DNA of 64,000 bases from Doryteuthis pealeii (GCA_023376005.1 CM042160.1:80319005-80383004); one strand, 5' to 3'. Positions 47,659 through 58,741 are shown, counted from the stretch's first letter. Translations and numbers: made by a program. Notes: generated from the letters alone by a model not told the origin.

Positions 47659-48440
47659 ATGGAACATTCTCCGCCGTTTCACTTTGTTTTGTTTTGTTTA
47701 GTTTGTTTTTTTTTAGACGAATTCAGTAAATTGTTATACCTTAAAAAAGATAAGACTATTTTTGCGATAGATGGGTTTGAAAAAATGCTTTATTGTGAGT
47801 TACTTATATCATTAAGAATTTCGGATGAAGTCTCCAATAGGCACCCCAAATCACCAAGGTAATGGAATGTTCACTTTTACTCGTCACTTCCGCTTCCAAA
47901 TATTTGTAAACAAACTAACAGACGATTTTTGCACTTATATTCTATCTAAAAACAGATTTTACAAGTGTGATCCTATTTCTGAACAACATTCTTATATTTA
48001 AATAAGTACTTACGAAAATACCCGAAACCTTTGAAAAGCTAGGATTAGGGTTAGAGTAAGGGACAAGGTTAGTTTTAAGGTTAGGGTTAGTGTTAGGGTC
48101 AGTGTTAGGCTATTTGGGGAGTTTCTGTAATCTAATGCTATTTATACGTAAATGCGATTCTAATGATATTATATCTTGCGCGCTATTCTGCATTTATACC
48201 CCCAAACTACTTTGATATAAAACGTGTATTTTGTTTGTTGATAATAAATATAATAAACTAACAATTCATTTAATTTATTGTAAGTTCAACATCTCCATAA
48301 ACTTCTGATTAAATTCATCTGTTGGTTTGTTTACAAATATTTGGAAGTGAAAGTTACCGGTGACCAGTAAAGGTGAACCTTTCATTACCTTGATAATTTG
48401 GGGTGCATATTGGAAACTTCCTCCTCTTTTTATTCTGTCA
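47659..48440. repeat. Inverted repeat relics and telomere-like patch in P450 intron 1
   Basis: 47825-47935 and, inverted, 48320-48425 share GGCACCCCAAAT...AAGGTAATG and CACTTCC...AAATATTTGTAAACAAAC. Between them, 48000-48230 repeats the TAATCTAATGCTA block and contains a degenerate TTAGGG-rich stretch at 48041-48110. A 67-codon plus frame and a 70-codon minus frame here look like unrecognised repeat coding relics. Confidence 0.5.
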
Positions 48441-48699
48441 ATGCGATCAGATTTCCATATGATGGATAATCTTTCTATAGGAGTCAATGCCTTGCCTATG
48501 ACTACATTGACATCGTTTTTTGTAGATGAGATATTGCTACCTAGGTATGTGAACTTGTGACATTATCAGCTTTGACTTGATGAGAGAACTACATAATATT
48601 GACACCACTATGTTGATATTTTTCTGTTAAAGCCTGGTGACGCAATGGTGACACAATGTCTTAATTCTCAAGTGGACAAAGAGTGCACATAAGGATTGT

Positions 48700-49200
48700 G
48701 TCGTGATCAGCGAAATCCGTGATCATGTGAAAAGACTTGAGTTGAATTTTTACGAGTCGGTCAAGAACTTGGGAAAAAACATTGTGGAGAATATAAAGAA
48801 ATCTGAGGTGATGCTTAAGGATAGAGCCCAGGTGCATGAGCAGTTCATGACATGCAATACTCCACTTTGGCCCTATCTTGGGCTAGACGGGCGGTCGTAG
48901 AGGCCCCCTCCGATCAATCGGCTGGTCACGTCAAGCCCTAGCACCTATATGATTTTCCCAACCCTATTGCCCTTATGGCAAACCCCAACCCCTTTTTATC
49001 ATATGGGTGCTAGAAGGCGGTGGTTGCGGGTCTACGTGTCCTGGGAATGACCTTAAACTCTATCTGATGGTGAGGCTCCAGTTCTGGAGGTTCTGGGAAT
49101 GTGGAGCACCCTTTCATCACCATTGCTCCCTGGTCCACTCTGACCCAGAGTGGTAGTACCTGTTAGGGTCCCATCTATGGGTTAAATAGAAAAATGTATT
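48700..49200. repeat. Dispersed repeat shared with 4.6-4.83 kb and 53.7-53.8 kb
   Basis: ACATGCAATACTCCACTTTG...GGCTGGTCACGTCAAGCC (about 48848-48940) is the inverse of 4675-4765. Further on, GGTCCACTCTGA...GAGTGGTAGTA and ATCTATGGGTTAAATAGA recur near 53736-53790 in direct orientation. Probably the 3' part of a LINE or SINE family. Confidence 0.55.
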
Positions 49201-49682
49201 TATAAAAAAATTGTATTATCCATTAAGAATTGATTTATTTCAAAACTTTATCAGCATTAAATGACCCACTGAGGTTGATATGCCGTAAAACAAAACAAAA
49301 CAAACAAACATAGATGGAATCATAATAGGTACTACCACCATTGGTGTAAAGAATTCTGAGGTAGGGGTTATCGTCCTTGTCTACGAGCCTCTCTATCGAA
49401 CCAACCAATCACGAGCCAGCATACTTTGACAGCAAAGCCAAAGAGGCAAATTCTTTCCCTCTCTTTCTGATTGACCAGCACCGGAGTCAGACGTCAAGAA
49501 GGACCTCTCTCATATCTGTCTGAACGACCAGAGTTGCCGAAGTTTTAACTAGCAATAAAAACGTACTGTGTAAAAAACCAAATAGGCCCTAATGGTGTTG
49601 CGGACTGTGTATCCTGGACATATTTACATTAAAAATTTGATAGAAAATGTTATCTTAGTAAAAGATTATTTTCTTTTTCTAG
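49201..49682. other. End of P450 intron 1, unrecognised sequence
   Basis: No repeat family was recognised. A GC-richer stretch (49370-49560) contains CCAACCAATCACGAGCC. The pyrimidine tract TTTTCTTTTTCTAG ends the intron. Confidence 0.4.
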
Positions 49683-49779
49683 TTATGGAAGAAGAAACTT
49701 TGCCATTTATACTGGATATGGAATTAAAGGTCCAACACCAACAGCTTTTTTCGGAAACCTTAAAGAAATGGGCGAGGCT
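49683..49779 (+). CDS. P450 exon 2: hinge and proline-rich region
   Basis: Bounded by TTTTTCTAG and GTGAGT. After one completing base the 32 codons read YGRRNFAIYTGYGIKGPTPT followed by AFFGNLKEMGEA. The GIKGPTPTAFFGN segment is the conserved proline-rich P450 hinge that orients the fold after the membrane anchor; CYP3A proteins have a G-I-P-G-P...FLGN version. Length 97 bp, ending in phase 0, matches the equivalent vertebrate exon within one codon. Codon use and frame are clean. Start and end are set by the splice signals and by continuation into exon 3. Confidence 0.9.
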
Positions 49780-49856
49780 GTGAGTATCTGAAATTGGAAA
49801 AAAGTTTTTGATTGATGTTTTAAATTCTTTGAAACTAAATGGGTTAACCTTGTATA

Positions 49857-50222
49857 TGGGTAATTCCATGTCAAATCATCCAAGCCATGTCACCCACCCC
49901 TTCAATTTTTCTGAAATTTTGTACTGATGTGAATTGTTTTAAATTTAGACATTCCCCAAAATTTGAGCTTCCAATTCCAAAAATTGGCGGAGTTATGTCG
50001 GTTTTTAACTCTCCAAATTTGGTGGGGTTGGCGAAAAATGGCGACTTTTGTAACCTATTTTTGTCTGTAAATTCTAGAGCTTCCGTACTTATAAGAATTG
50101 GGTTTTAAAAACATTTTTATTGGAGGAATCCGAAAAAGTCTGAAAGTCAACCAATTTTAAGTTATTGATGATTTAGTGATAATTCTACTTTTTTTCTGGA
50201 TGATTTCACATGGAATTGCCCA
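49857..50222. mobile_element. 366-bp MITE with TA target duplication
   Basis: Ends TGGGTAATTCCATGTCAAAT...CATCCAAG and CTGGATGATTTCAC...GGAATTGCCCA are inverted repeats of about 27 bp. TA dinucleotides flank both sides (49855-49856 and 50223-50224). The interior matches 7264-7600. It lies in P450 intron 2. TA duplications suggest a Tc1/mariner-type helper, but no transposase is present. Confidence 0.72.
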
Positions 50223-50279
50223 TAAACTTGATGATTGATGCAAATGTTTATATATATTTATTGGGCCGTAGCAGAGATA

Positions 50280-50720
50280 AATGTTTTTATTATTATTTGT
50301 ATTATTCGGATTATTGTCCTCATCTTTATCGTTATTTACGCAACGTTTCGGCTGATGTGTTCCTGCCCTTCTTCAAGTGTTTCTAGTCAAACTCGCGAAC
50401 CTTCTTGTCGAACTCGGAAACCTTCATGTTGTAACGGAATGAGAACAGTCTACTCTAGTGGATTTAATAAAGGACTCGGTTCGAAGTTTCGTAAAGGCTC
50501 ACGTGTTCGACAAGAACGTTCCCATATTCGAAGAGAATGTTCTTGAGTTCGACAAGAAACACACAAATAAGGCCGGAGGGCACATTGGCCGAAACGTAGC
50601 GTAAATGATTATAAATATGAGGACAATAGTCCGAGTAATCCAAATAATCCAAATTATCAATAATAAACAATAATAATACAAATAATGCAAATTATCAAGT
50701 CTCATCGCAAAAATTCAGAC
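50280..50720. mobile_element. Fold-back element with GTTTCGGC-centred inverted repeats
   Basis: GGATTATTGTCCTCATCTTT...CAACGTTTCGGCTGATGTG (50309-50360) pairs with CATTGGCCGAAACGTAGCG...TGAGGACAATAGTCCGAGTA (50583-50638). The interior repeats TTCGACAAGAACGTTC-like segments. A shorter relative is at 56690-56830. The paired open frames on both strands come from the inverted repeat. Confidence 0.65.
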
Positions 50721-50784
50721 GAATGTTTTTTTGTCTAGTGTAGCACTATGATGCACCACCAAAAGTGCAATAATGTGCATGCAA

Positions 50785-50835
<51 letters not shown>

Positions 50836-50982
50836 TGTATAGTTAGTTATATAAATAAGTAGTATATGTGATTAAGGCCTCATACAGGTACATGTTGGTG
50901 TATAAATATGCGTGTGTAGATTGATTGGAGATAGTAGTAAGACCACCCCCATATAAGTATATCTGTGTATTCAGTGTGGATC

Positions 50983-51014
<32 letters not shown>

Positions 51015-52240
51015 ATAGATAAGTGTATGTGAATGCTCGGTCAAAAGGCCATAAAAATGGATAAGAGACAAGAAAGATAGGCATCAGCTATAAACAGACC
51101 ACCCTGGAAGTCAGCTGAGAGCTCAAAACAGCGATAAAATTTGACCAGATTTAGAACAAAGAGATTTGAAATCCCGTGTGAAATCTCAGAGAATGAAACG
51201 TGAAAGAATTGGGAGGAGAGTGGGAAAGTCAGTTAGTTAGAGCCTGAGGCTGGAGAGTCAAGGTCAACTTTATCAGAAGTCCGACGGGGACTGGGAAGAG
51301 TGTCCCCCTTCCTACTCGACAGTAGATAATAGAAGTCATTGTGAATGAATGTCCATCGTTAACCAAAGATTGAACGAGAACGAATGAAAGTATCATGTAC
51401 CTCTCTGACCATTTTGTCTGGTTTCTATTGTTTGTTCATCTCTCTTGATGTTTGATTGTTTTGTTCACCTTTTCGGCGGAGGGCTCACCGGGGGGGGGCA
51501 CTTTTTTTGTCACGGACACATCGAGTAGAGGTCCTAAGTTAGCTAGCAGACAACACAAGAATACCACAAGAGGAATAGTCCAGAAAGATGAAAAGTGCAG
51601 CAAATGCAGTAAACGACGTGCAGAATGCCCCCCCACCCGCGAAGGTGTTACATTAGTCTTTTTCTGTGTTTCTTTCTTTCTTGTATTTCTTTAAAATAAA
51701 ACCATCTAGAAATATTACAAATGGTAAAGTTTTCTTTGGGGGGGTAGGTAAGCCCTGGCCCCCGGCTACTATGTCCCTAATTCATTTAAATGATTAATAT
51801 TCCGTATTGTATAGGGTTAGCTATCTCCCTCCATACCATAAAATAATGGTTGCGTCTGTCTGATAAATTGCTAATAGACAGACGAGGGGTTAGTATGTAT
51901 ATATCTGACCGAATAATTATACTCCTACGAAGCCTTTCATTTGCGTCTTATTCACTTTACATATCTCATACTTCTCTTTGTGTGTGAGTAAATTGGTCAC
52001 CTTACCCCTCGACACAAAATCAGTTGTCCAAAAGACATTATATATATATGAATACTTTGTTGAATTTTTAATAAGAAGTTGTGTTTGACAATGTACTTTT
52101 ATGAGTAGTATCTGTGGTCATTGAGGACTCTAGTACAAGTTGTTGCACTCATTCACATTTATAAAGTACAAGGGAAGATACAGATCTGAATATATTTGGG
52201 AATGCAATAGTTATGAGCCACTTGAACCTCTATCCAGGGT
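50721..52240. other. P450 intron 2, middle: microsatellites and unrecognised GC-richer DNA
   Basis: (TA)n at 50786-50832 and (GT)n at 50989-51014. 51180-51700 is GC-richer with G and C homopolymers and may be a relic LTR or other repeat, but I cannot name it. Open frames at 51436-51694 on both strands overlap and have no domain. The rest is AT-rich with no signal. Confidence 0.4.
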
Positions 52241-52289
52241 AAACTCAATGTGATTGCAAAATGTGAATGCAAAACGTGCATAAAGTATA

Positions 52290-52540
52290 TATATATATAT
52301 CTTATTATAATGGTGATTGTGGGTTTGTATGTCTGTAACCGAAACTATATTACTATTCAAGTCACATTTCCCTTTGTTATTTACATCACATTCTCCATGA
52401 TTTTATTTTTTTTAAAACCTCAATTATTAATAAAATTGTTTTACATCATTAAGACTATTGAACATATCTACATACTAATAACATGCAATAGTATTTATAT
52501 ATAGAAGAAAATAGCGGTTTACAGTGTGAATTGGAAGGCT
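52290..52540. repeat. Direct dispersed repeat, copy 1 (partner at 60745-60980)
   Basis: Shares CTTATTATAATGG, TCTGTAACCGAAACTATAT, TTATTAATAAAATTGTTTTA, CTACATACTAATAACATGCA and AAAATAGCGGTTTACAGTGT in order with about 85-90% identity. Both copies lie in P450 introns. Confidence 0.75.
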
Positions 52541-52789
52541 AATTTGCATATTGATCTTTAAAATTTTATTTTAATAAATATATGCTTAGTATTATTGATT
52601 TCTAATTGTTTGGTTTTATATTAATGAATATGAGCAAAAATCTCTGGGATAAATCTTAAAAGAAATCCATTAACAAGAAGAAATAACTGTAATATTATTC
52701 TTTACTTCATATTTTAACTAAATAGTTAAATTAGGAAAATTTACCAATGAAAGACGGGAGTAATGGAAAATGATGGAAGAGTTAGTTTC

Positions 52790-53180
52790 AAAGTTGTTCT
52801 ATTTTTCAATCATACCCCCTCTGTTCCAAATATTTTTATTTGAATTCTTATTCAGTTTCATTAGCCTTTCTAATTTAACATATTTTATTATATTAAAATG
52901 TAATACTTGCACCCGGAGGGTGCATATATTTGCCAATATATATAAGATAATATTAAAATAAGTGTAATATATTTATATTTGTTCTTATTTAGTTTTGTTA
53001 GTCTTTCTAATTTAGTACAATATTTCATTACATTGAAACTTAAATATATATACGTACACTAGAAAAAGTATGCACACCTGTGCAAGTATTTAAGTTTTAA
53101 TATAATAAAATATTGTATTAAATTAGAAAGACTAACAAAACTAATGAAGAACAAATATAAATATTATTTCTTTTAATGTT
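52790..53180. mobile_element. Hairpin MITE cluster
   Basis: 52968-53048 and 53090-53172 are inverted (TTTTGTTAGTCTTTCTAATT against AATTAGAAAGACTAACAAAA) around a loop with GCACACCTGTGC. A third arm copy precedes it at 52820-52905 next to TGCACCCGGAGGGTGCA. Located just before P450 exon 3. Confidence 0.65.
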
Positions 53181-53256
53181 ATTTTGATTGATTTCAACTG
53201 GGATGATTTTTATCTTTCAGCAAATAAATTTCTTTTTTTTAATTCTTTCATTTTAG

Positions 53257-53309
53257 GGATTTGAAAAAATATTTTTTGTTTGGCAGAAAAAATTTGGTGA
53301 CGTTTATTG
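53257..53309 (+). CDS. P450 exon 3 (53 bp): A-helix region
   Basis: Preceded by TTTCATTTTAG and followed by GTAAGA. Reads GFEKIFFVWQKKFGDVY plus two bases (TG) of a split codon completed by exon 4. This is the A-helix/beta-1 entry of P450s, corresponding to a CYP3A segment ending in a K-K-Y-G-K-V-W-type motif. The 53-bp length, phase 0 start and phase 2 end are the same as in the vertebrate CYP3A exon, which is the main reason for assigning such a small exon. Confidence 0.88.
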
Positions 53310-53337
53310 GTAAGACATTTTCTCCATCCAAACAATT

Positions 53338-53908
53338 CAAAAGAGTTAATTGATAGCATGTGTTACATTATAAATAGGGTAGCCTATTCATTTTGTAATG
53401 AAGTGTAATATTTGAATTTAAAAGTTAGTTGCATGATTATTCTGGCAAAAGGTTTGAGTGAAAAATATACATTAAGCTGCAGCTGTATCAGTGCTACTGT
53501 ATGGCTGTACCATTTGGACCCTAACGAAACGTTTAGAGAAAGGAAAACTAGATGGGAGTTACACAAAGATGTTTTGTGTTAGCTTGAACAAATCTTGGAA
53601 GCAGCACCCCACAAGAAAGCAGCTCCCCACAAGAAAGCAGCTCCCCACAAGAAAGCAGCTGTATTGTCACCTATCAAATGAACCATCCAGGTGAGCTGTG
53701 TAGTATGGTGTACCCCTTCATTGCACTCACTTCTCGGTCCACTCTGAGTCGGAGTGGTAGTATCTCTAAGGATCTCATCTATAAGTTAAATAGATAAAAA
53801 AAATGAATTTAAAAAGAGAGTTAATAGGTAACATGTGTTACATAATGAATAGGGTAGCCTATTCATTTCATAATAAAGTGTAATATTTGAATTTAAACGT
53901 TAGCTGAT
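53338..53908. repeat. About 97-bp direct repeat flanking a LINE fragment
   Basis: 53338-53435 and 53812-53908 share AGCCTATTCATTT and AAAGTGTAATATTTGAATTT-type sequence with roughly 85-90% identity. They flank the LINE fragment at 53470-53700. The repeat is too long and diverged for a normal target duplication. Confidence 0.65.
53470..53700 (+). mobile_element. LINE reverse-transcriptase C-terminal fragment
   Basis: The frame reads VLLYGCTIWTLTKRLEK, then a shifted KLDGSYTKM and LNKSWKQHPTRKQL, the familiar segment after the RT thumb in invertebrate LINEs. An 18-bp unit (CCCCACAAGAAAGCAGCT) is present three times and keeps the frame. No other part of the element is seen. Confidence 0.75.
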
Positions 53909-54270
53909 AACTCGTTAGAAATATCATCGAAATAACTTTTGATTGACACCGTTTGACCCTTTGTTCCACTTTAGCGTTGCATTTTCAATGGCTGAGAGTG
54001 TCACGTGATGGGGAAAGTCAAATAGAACTTAAATGATCGTCGGAGATAATGCGTTACTCTTAGTTCTTCACGGCGCGCAATAAATGATGGATCTTGGGGG
54101 AAATAAAAATGTCAAAAGCAAACTATGTCTTCTTATTTAAAGAAAACTAAAAACTAAATGGACACGAAGGAACAACCCAGTCAACCCAAGTTTACCGAGA
54201 AGAACACAGATATCAACCCGGATAGAAAAAGGTAGAAGTTAAGTAGATAATAAAGTAAAGTAAAAATAAA

Positions 54271-54514
54271 GTCGTCGGGGCAGCCTAATGTCGGTATCAG
54301 CCAGACAGCGAGGGAGTCTATCCCCTTTTCAATAGCGCGAGACCAAGGAGATTATTTTAGCATCTGAGGTGGAGCGCCACACCTACCATCAGCTCCTCAC
54401 TTTACCGCACAGATCCCTGTGCTACTCATTCGCTGAGTTGGCGAGGGCCAGTATCGAACTAGAAACCTTGTGGTTTCTAGCCGAACGCTCTACCGACTGA
54501 GCTAACCTGGCCCT
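54271..54514 (-). mobile_element. tRNA-derived SINE, minus strand
   Basis: Read on the minus strand: a tRNA-like head with A-box TTAGCTCAGTCGGTAGAGC and B-box AGTTCGATACTGG, then a conserved body (GCACAGGGATCTGTGCGGTA, AGTGAGGAGCTGAT, GGATAGACTC...GCTGTCTGGCTGATACC). A second copy is at 59393-59625 on the plus strand. The layout resembles the tRNA-headed SINEs reported from cephalopods. The acceptor arm pairs poorly, so it is not a tRNA gene. Confidence 0.85.
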
Positions 54515-54682
54515 ACTAAGTAGATAATAATCTATATCAATAATGGAGATTCGCTTCCGGTTTTTGTCTGTAACACTGCTTACGTCACATTACCCAAAAT
54601 CTTCATAACATAATAAATACACTCAAAATTTGAACATGCAACATTAGACAGTTCTCATTGTTTTTTTTAAAATCATGTATGT

Positions 54683-55340
54683 ATGTATGTATGTATGTTG
54701 ATGACGCGTTGTAGTAATGTATCTTGTGCTATATGTGGCAAGGTCTGTAAGTCGGCTTCTGGTCTTAAGAGACATATGGTGGTGCATAAGCATCAAATTT
54801 TATCATCTGACTCATCTGAATCAATATCATTCAACGGGGAAGAAGTCTTTTCAATGTCATATTTGCGTCAAACTTTGTAGATCTGCAGCAGGTTTGATGA
54901 GTCATTTGAGGGCTCATGCAAGGAAGGGTTCTGGTGGTGGAGTTGTGGGATTGTGAGGGACGGCAATGATCTGTAAAGATTATGCTATTGCCATGTTGAT
55001 GACGCGTTGTAGCATCAATGCTGAAGTTGAAACCTGCTCTCGATTAGGACTTGCCATCAATGTTCAGAAAATATAAGTTCTCAACATGTGTCAACCTGAA
55101 CTCCTCATTAACCACCAACAACTAAAAGATGTAGAGGAGTTCCCTTACCTGGGAAATGTGTTAAACAAACGATCTGTCTTAAACAAACCATCTCATAAGG
55201 GATTGATCTGGCTTCAACATCTTTTGGTAGACTATTTCACAGTGTTCTCAATGTGTGTGACCGCAACTGCAAGTTCAGAATTCGACTAATTAGCCACCAG
55301 AGGGTCCACAACTGATAAACGACTTGGTGTAACGTCATCA
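54683..55340 (+). mobile_element. LINE relic with C2H2 finger segments and RT thumb piece
   Basis: Two C2H2-type fingers lie in different frames: CAICGKVCKSASGLKRHMVVH near 54730-54792 and CHICVKLCRSAAGLMSHLRAH near 54857-54925. At about 55005-55170 an RT segment follows: RLGLAINVQK, a break, then VEEFPYLGNVLN. Another finger-like stretch (DRNCKFRIRLISHQRVHN) is at about 55258-55312. The YADD motif and much of the RT are deleted. GATGACGCGTTGTAG occurs twice (54700 and 54994). Located in P450 intron 3. Confidence 0.7.
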
Positions 55341-55435
55341 TTGTCTGTGACGGACGGCTAAAAAGAAAAGAGGAAAATGTATGTATGTATGTATGTCTGA
55401 CTAAAACTATGAAAATAAAACAATTAACAATAAAG

Positions 55436-55454
<19 letters not shown>

Positions 55455-55469
<15 letters not shown>

Positions 55470-55640
55470 GGGTCATCCACAGACACGTGTTTCGACTTAT
55501 CAAGTCTCTTCAGTGTGGCTAGAAATTTTGTAAGCTACCTACAGCCTGGAATTGAAATCCGATCAGTTGGGTGTCAGTCCGGCACCTTAACTATTAGGCT
55601 GTCTTCACTTACAGAATGGGAAGGGGATTTTAACTGTTTT
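55455..55640 (-). mobile_element. SINE-like repeat with tRNA-like segment
   Basis: The minus strand contains CAGCCTAATAGTTAAGGTGC...GATTTCAATTCCAGGCTGTA, resembling A- and B-boxes, then ACTTGATAAGTCGAAACACG. A (TA)n run at 55437-55469 borders it. No second copy is in the window. Confidence 0.45.
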
Positions 55641-55746
55641 AATACACACATCGTTTTTGTGTGTAAAGGCCGTCACAGATTTGACTCTCCTTCGTAAAAC
55701 ATATTTTTTAAAGTAGTTCTAATCCACTATATTTATTTTCTTACAG

Positions 55747-55843
55747 CATGTTTTTCGGATCATTGCCAAATTTGATTATCACTGACCCAGAAATTATTGG
55801 TGAAATCATGGTAAAAAGTTTCTCCAATTTTACAAACAGACCA
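55747..55843 (+). CDS. P450 exon 4: beta-1/B-helix region
   Basis: Preceded by TTTTCTTACAG and followed by GTGAGT. One base completes the split Cys codon, then MFFGSLPNLIITDPEIIGEI and MVKSFSNFTNRP. The LIITDPEIIGEIMVKSF...F.NRP pattern (beta-strand, D-P-E, B-helix, F-x-N-R) is typical of the CYP3 clan. Length 97 bp, one codon shorter than the 100-bp CYP3A counterpart as I recall it. Phase 0 end fits exon 5. No internal defects. Confidence 0.92.
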
Positions 55844-55889
55844 GTGAGTAGCCATTTTGTTTTTCTTCCAATTCAATTAAGATAAAAAA

Positions 55890-56124
55890 AAACCTTGATA
55901 TTTCATTGGCATATATCCAAAGACAAGTAGAACTACGCAGCCTGTGCAGGTTAATATGAAGGATGAGCTGTTGACCAAGCAGCGGGTCTCCCCTCCCCAC
56001 AAACCCGTTATGTTCCAAAGGAAAGGCCAAAAAATTGGTACACCACGCTTCCCAGAATTCCAGAAATGGAACTGTATCACTAGATGCAGTTTAAAGCCAC
56101 ACCCAGGACCCTTCATTTTATTGC

Positions 56125-56159
<35 letters not shown>

Positions 56160-56160
56160 A
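55890..56160. repeat. Repeat-like sequence filling P450 intron 4
   Basis: Within a 352-bp intron, 55925-56125 is GC-richer than its surroundings and ends CCCAGGACCCTTCATTTTAT before (TA)n(TG)n at 56126-56158, which suggests an inserted element. Its family is not recognised. Confidence 0.4.
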
Positions 56161-56195
56161 ATTTTTTTTTGTCATATCTTAATTTTCTTTAACAG

Positions 56196-56312
56196 CTCGC
56201 CTTTACACCGGATAAGTACAGTGCAAACATGTTAAACATCGCAAAAGACGAACATTGGAAATATCTTCGTACTGTCTTGGCCCCATCTTACAGCTCGAAA
56301 AGAATGCGTGAG
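56196..56312 (+). CDS. P450 exon 5: B'-C region with C-helix WxxxR
   Basis: Preceded by TTTCTTTAACAG and followed by GTCAGT. Reads LAFTPDKYSANMLNIAKDEH, then WKYLRTVLAPSYSSKRMRE. The C-helix W-K-Y-L-R contributes Trp and Arg that contact the haem propionates in P450s. The following L-x-P-x-(F/Y)-S-S-x-(K/R)-M is characteristic of CYP3-type enzymes. 117 bp, phase 0 at both ends, one codon longer than the 114-bp CYP3A exon. The ATG inside the exon is not a start. Confidence 0.93.
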
Positions 56313-56689
56313 GTCAGTATCTTTTTAAATGTTCAGTTTAAAATAATTATCTTTTTCCTGTATAAAGTAAAGTCGATGGAGTGGTATTGTTACATGATTG
56401 GTGGGCATACCATCGGTTTTGAACAGTTAGTGTAGAAAATAGATATTTCCCTTTCACAAAATACATCTATAAGACTATTGAGGGGGGAGTCCTCATCGAT
56501 GTTGTATCCCTGGGATCACTAGAAATTTCTGGTCTTTCAACATCAGATTTCTTCCCCCAGTGGACCAATCGGGGCTGATCAAACCCCGACTCCCCCCTTC
56601 AGCAACTGGCTTTCCCTAATCTCGTCTCCTATTGACAATGGTAGTGGTCATGGGACCCTCAATCAATGGCAATGGGATTCTTCTTATAT

Positions 56690-56830
56690 AAGTTTCCTTA
56701 GTATTATCTGCGTTATTCGGACTATTGTCCTCATCTTTATTGTTATTTGTACAACGTTTCGGCCGATATACAATAGTCCGAATAATGCAGATAATACTAG
56801 TAATCAAGACTCATCTCAAACATTCAGAGA
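56690..56830. mobile_element. Short fold-back element in P450 intron 5
   Basis: TATCTGCGTTATTCGGACTA...GTTTCGGCCGATATACAATA: arms 56703-56727 and 56770-56795 are complementary. Short relative of 50280-50720. Confidence 0.6.
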
Positions 56831-58741
56831 AATAAGTTTCCTTAATTTCAATAATCGAGTTTGGTCTCACTACCAAGAAGAACAGGCTATGGTAAGTTTG
56901 TTTTCTCTTTTTTCCTACCCCCTCTTTATCAATTTTAATTTTAACCAGTTCAACTGAATTCAAATCAGGAAAATATTATTTGAATTCAACTTGGTCATTG
57001 GAACAGCTGTAGATTTGACTGACAGTTAGTAACCTCAGCCTTGACCTCCACTTCCGCTTGCGATTGCAAGTGTGGGAATAGATACTTAGCTTAGTGTTGT
57101 ATATCCAACATCGGGTATATAATCGTGAGAGGAAACTCGGGTGATAGAGAGGGAGAGAGAGAGGGGAGAGAGAGAGGGAGAGAGAGAGAGAGACATAGAT
57201 TAGAGACTTAATTGTTGCTTCATTTGTGCTTTACTGTTTCTACTAATTTCTTGATATCTTGTCCGGTTGTCATTTTGTCGTCTAGCTATCTTCTTACTAA
57301 GGACTTCTTCTATATTATTCTATATTTATAATTTATTATGAATATTCTAATTTATTATCAATATATAAAAATGAATAATATATATCTTATCTTCATCTAA
57401 ATGATAAATGTTATGCTCAAGTAATATATACAAGGTACATTTTACAATATGATAATTTTTCCTTGAGGGTTACATAACCGGTAACTAAACTTTGATTGTG
57501 GTTGGGAGTCTAAACTGGAATGACAAATAAAAAAACAACTACGACAACAAACAAAAACATTAAAGGGGAATAACGCTAATAAACACCCAACTGAAACAAT
57601 TTTGAAAAGACGAGACCAAATTAAGATGGAAGAAATAAATTAAAAGATATTAGCCGAAAAGAGGAAGACGAACCAACAGATACTGAGATAGAACCAAACA
57701 ATACAAACAAAACAGGATCATTCGTTACAACGAAAATAAGTTTTACGAATAAATTAATTCTTAAAAATGTACAAAATATCTAACAAGATCGTAAACTTCC
57801 TCAACCAAACCATGGAAAACTGGAAAGTTAAACTAAAAGCCTAAAAGCAATACCTGGCAGGAGAAAGAATCCAGAGAGTCTGTATCAAGAAAGGACGGTG
57901 AAAGAGGTTTTGCCAACATAAAGGTGTTTGTAGATGCCTCACTCCATGGAATCCATCTCAGAAAAATACAAAGGAATGAATAGTAAACTTTTCGCGTGTC
58001 TATACGTGTATTGGCAAGTTCTTGAATGAAAAAAATGTAGTATAAATATTATTGTACAAGATGTGGCACGAGGACGAAGATGGGAATGGGAAGGCTAGTC
58101 TTCTCTCTCTTAACTTTTAACTTAACTAGTTCCATTCATGATTCAATTCATTCTTCACTAATCCATTTACCATCAAATCAATTCGCACTACAATCACCAA
58201 AACTTACCAGTCTCTCTAGGAAAAACCTACAGCTAATCCTATATTTACATAGTTGTGAGGGATGGGTAATGTTGATATTTATATACAATTAAAAGAAATT
58301 CCCAACAGAAAAATGGAAAAATGAATGATAAAAATAAAATGTCGCTGTATATGTATTTGAAAGTTGTAGTAATTTCTGTAAGAGAAAATTAAAGTTCTTA
58401 CGGTGAAAGATCGGCTTCAAGTTGTCCGCTTACACAAGTGAATTATAAAATTATTCTTCTTGGTCACATTTTTAGATGATTAAAGTACACTTTTATCTAT
58501 TTAGTAGCCCAATGTAAGGTATTTTCTATTGGCTGCCCATTGACCAATTCAGTGTTAATGAATAAAGACATCGTCCCCTTCACTGTTTTATTTTGTGTTG
58601 TACTTATCTGTATAAAAAATATTTTTGGTCATATTCATAAATGGTTTGAAAAGATTGGATTAAAATGTTTGATAACTTTATGCTGATTTTCTTTTGTTTT
58701 TTGTCTTTCTTTTATTTTTATGTGTTTTGCTTTAATTTTAG
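56831..58741. other. P450 intron 5, remainder
   Basis: (GA)n at 57150-57193. 57530-57900 is A-rich and contains long purine-rich unrecognised sequence. Open frames at 58080-58292 (plus) and 58635-58817 (minus) have no domain signal. The intron ends TTTGCTTTAATTTTAG. Confidence 0.45.

Noticed and set aside
51436..51694. Overlapping open frames on both strands with CSKCSKRRAEC
   Set aside because: The cysteine pairs suggest a metal site, but there is no full motif, the two strands compete and homopolymer runs of G and C flank it; nothing supports a gene.
54445..54514. A tRNA gene on the minus strand
   Set aside because: A- and B-boxes are good, but the acceptor stem pairs poorly and a conserved SINE body follows; the second copy at 59393 has the same layout.
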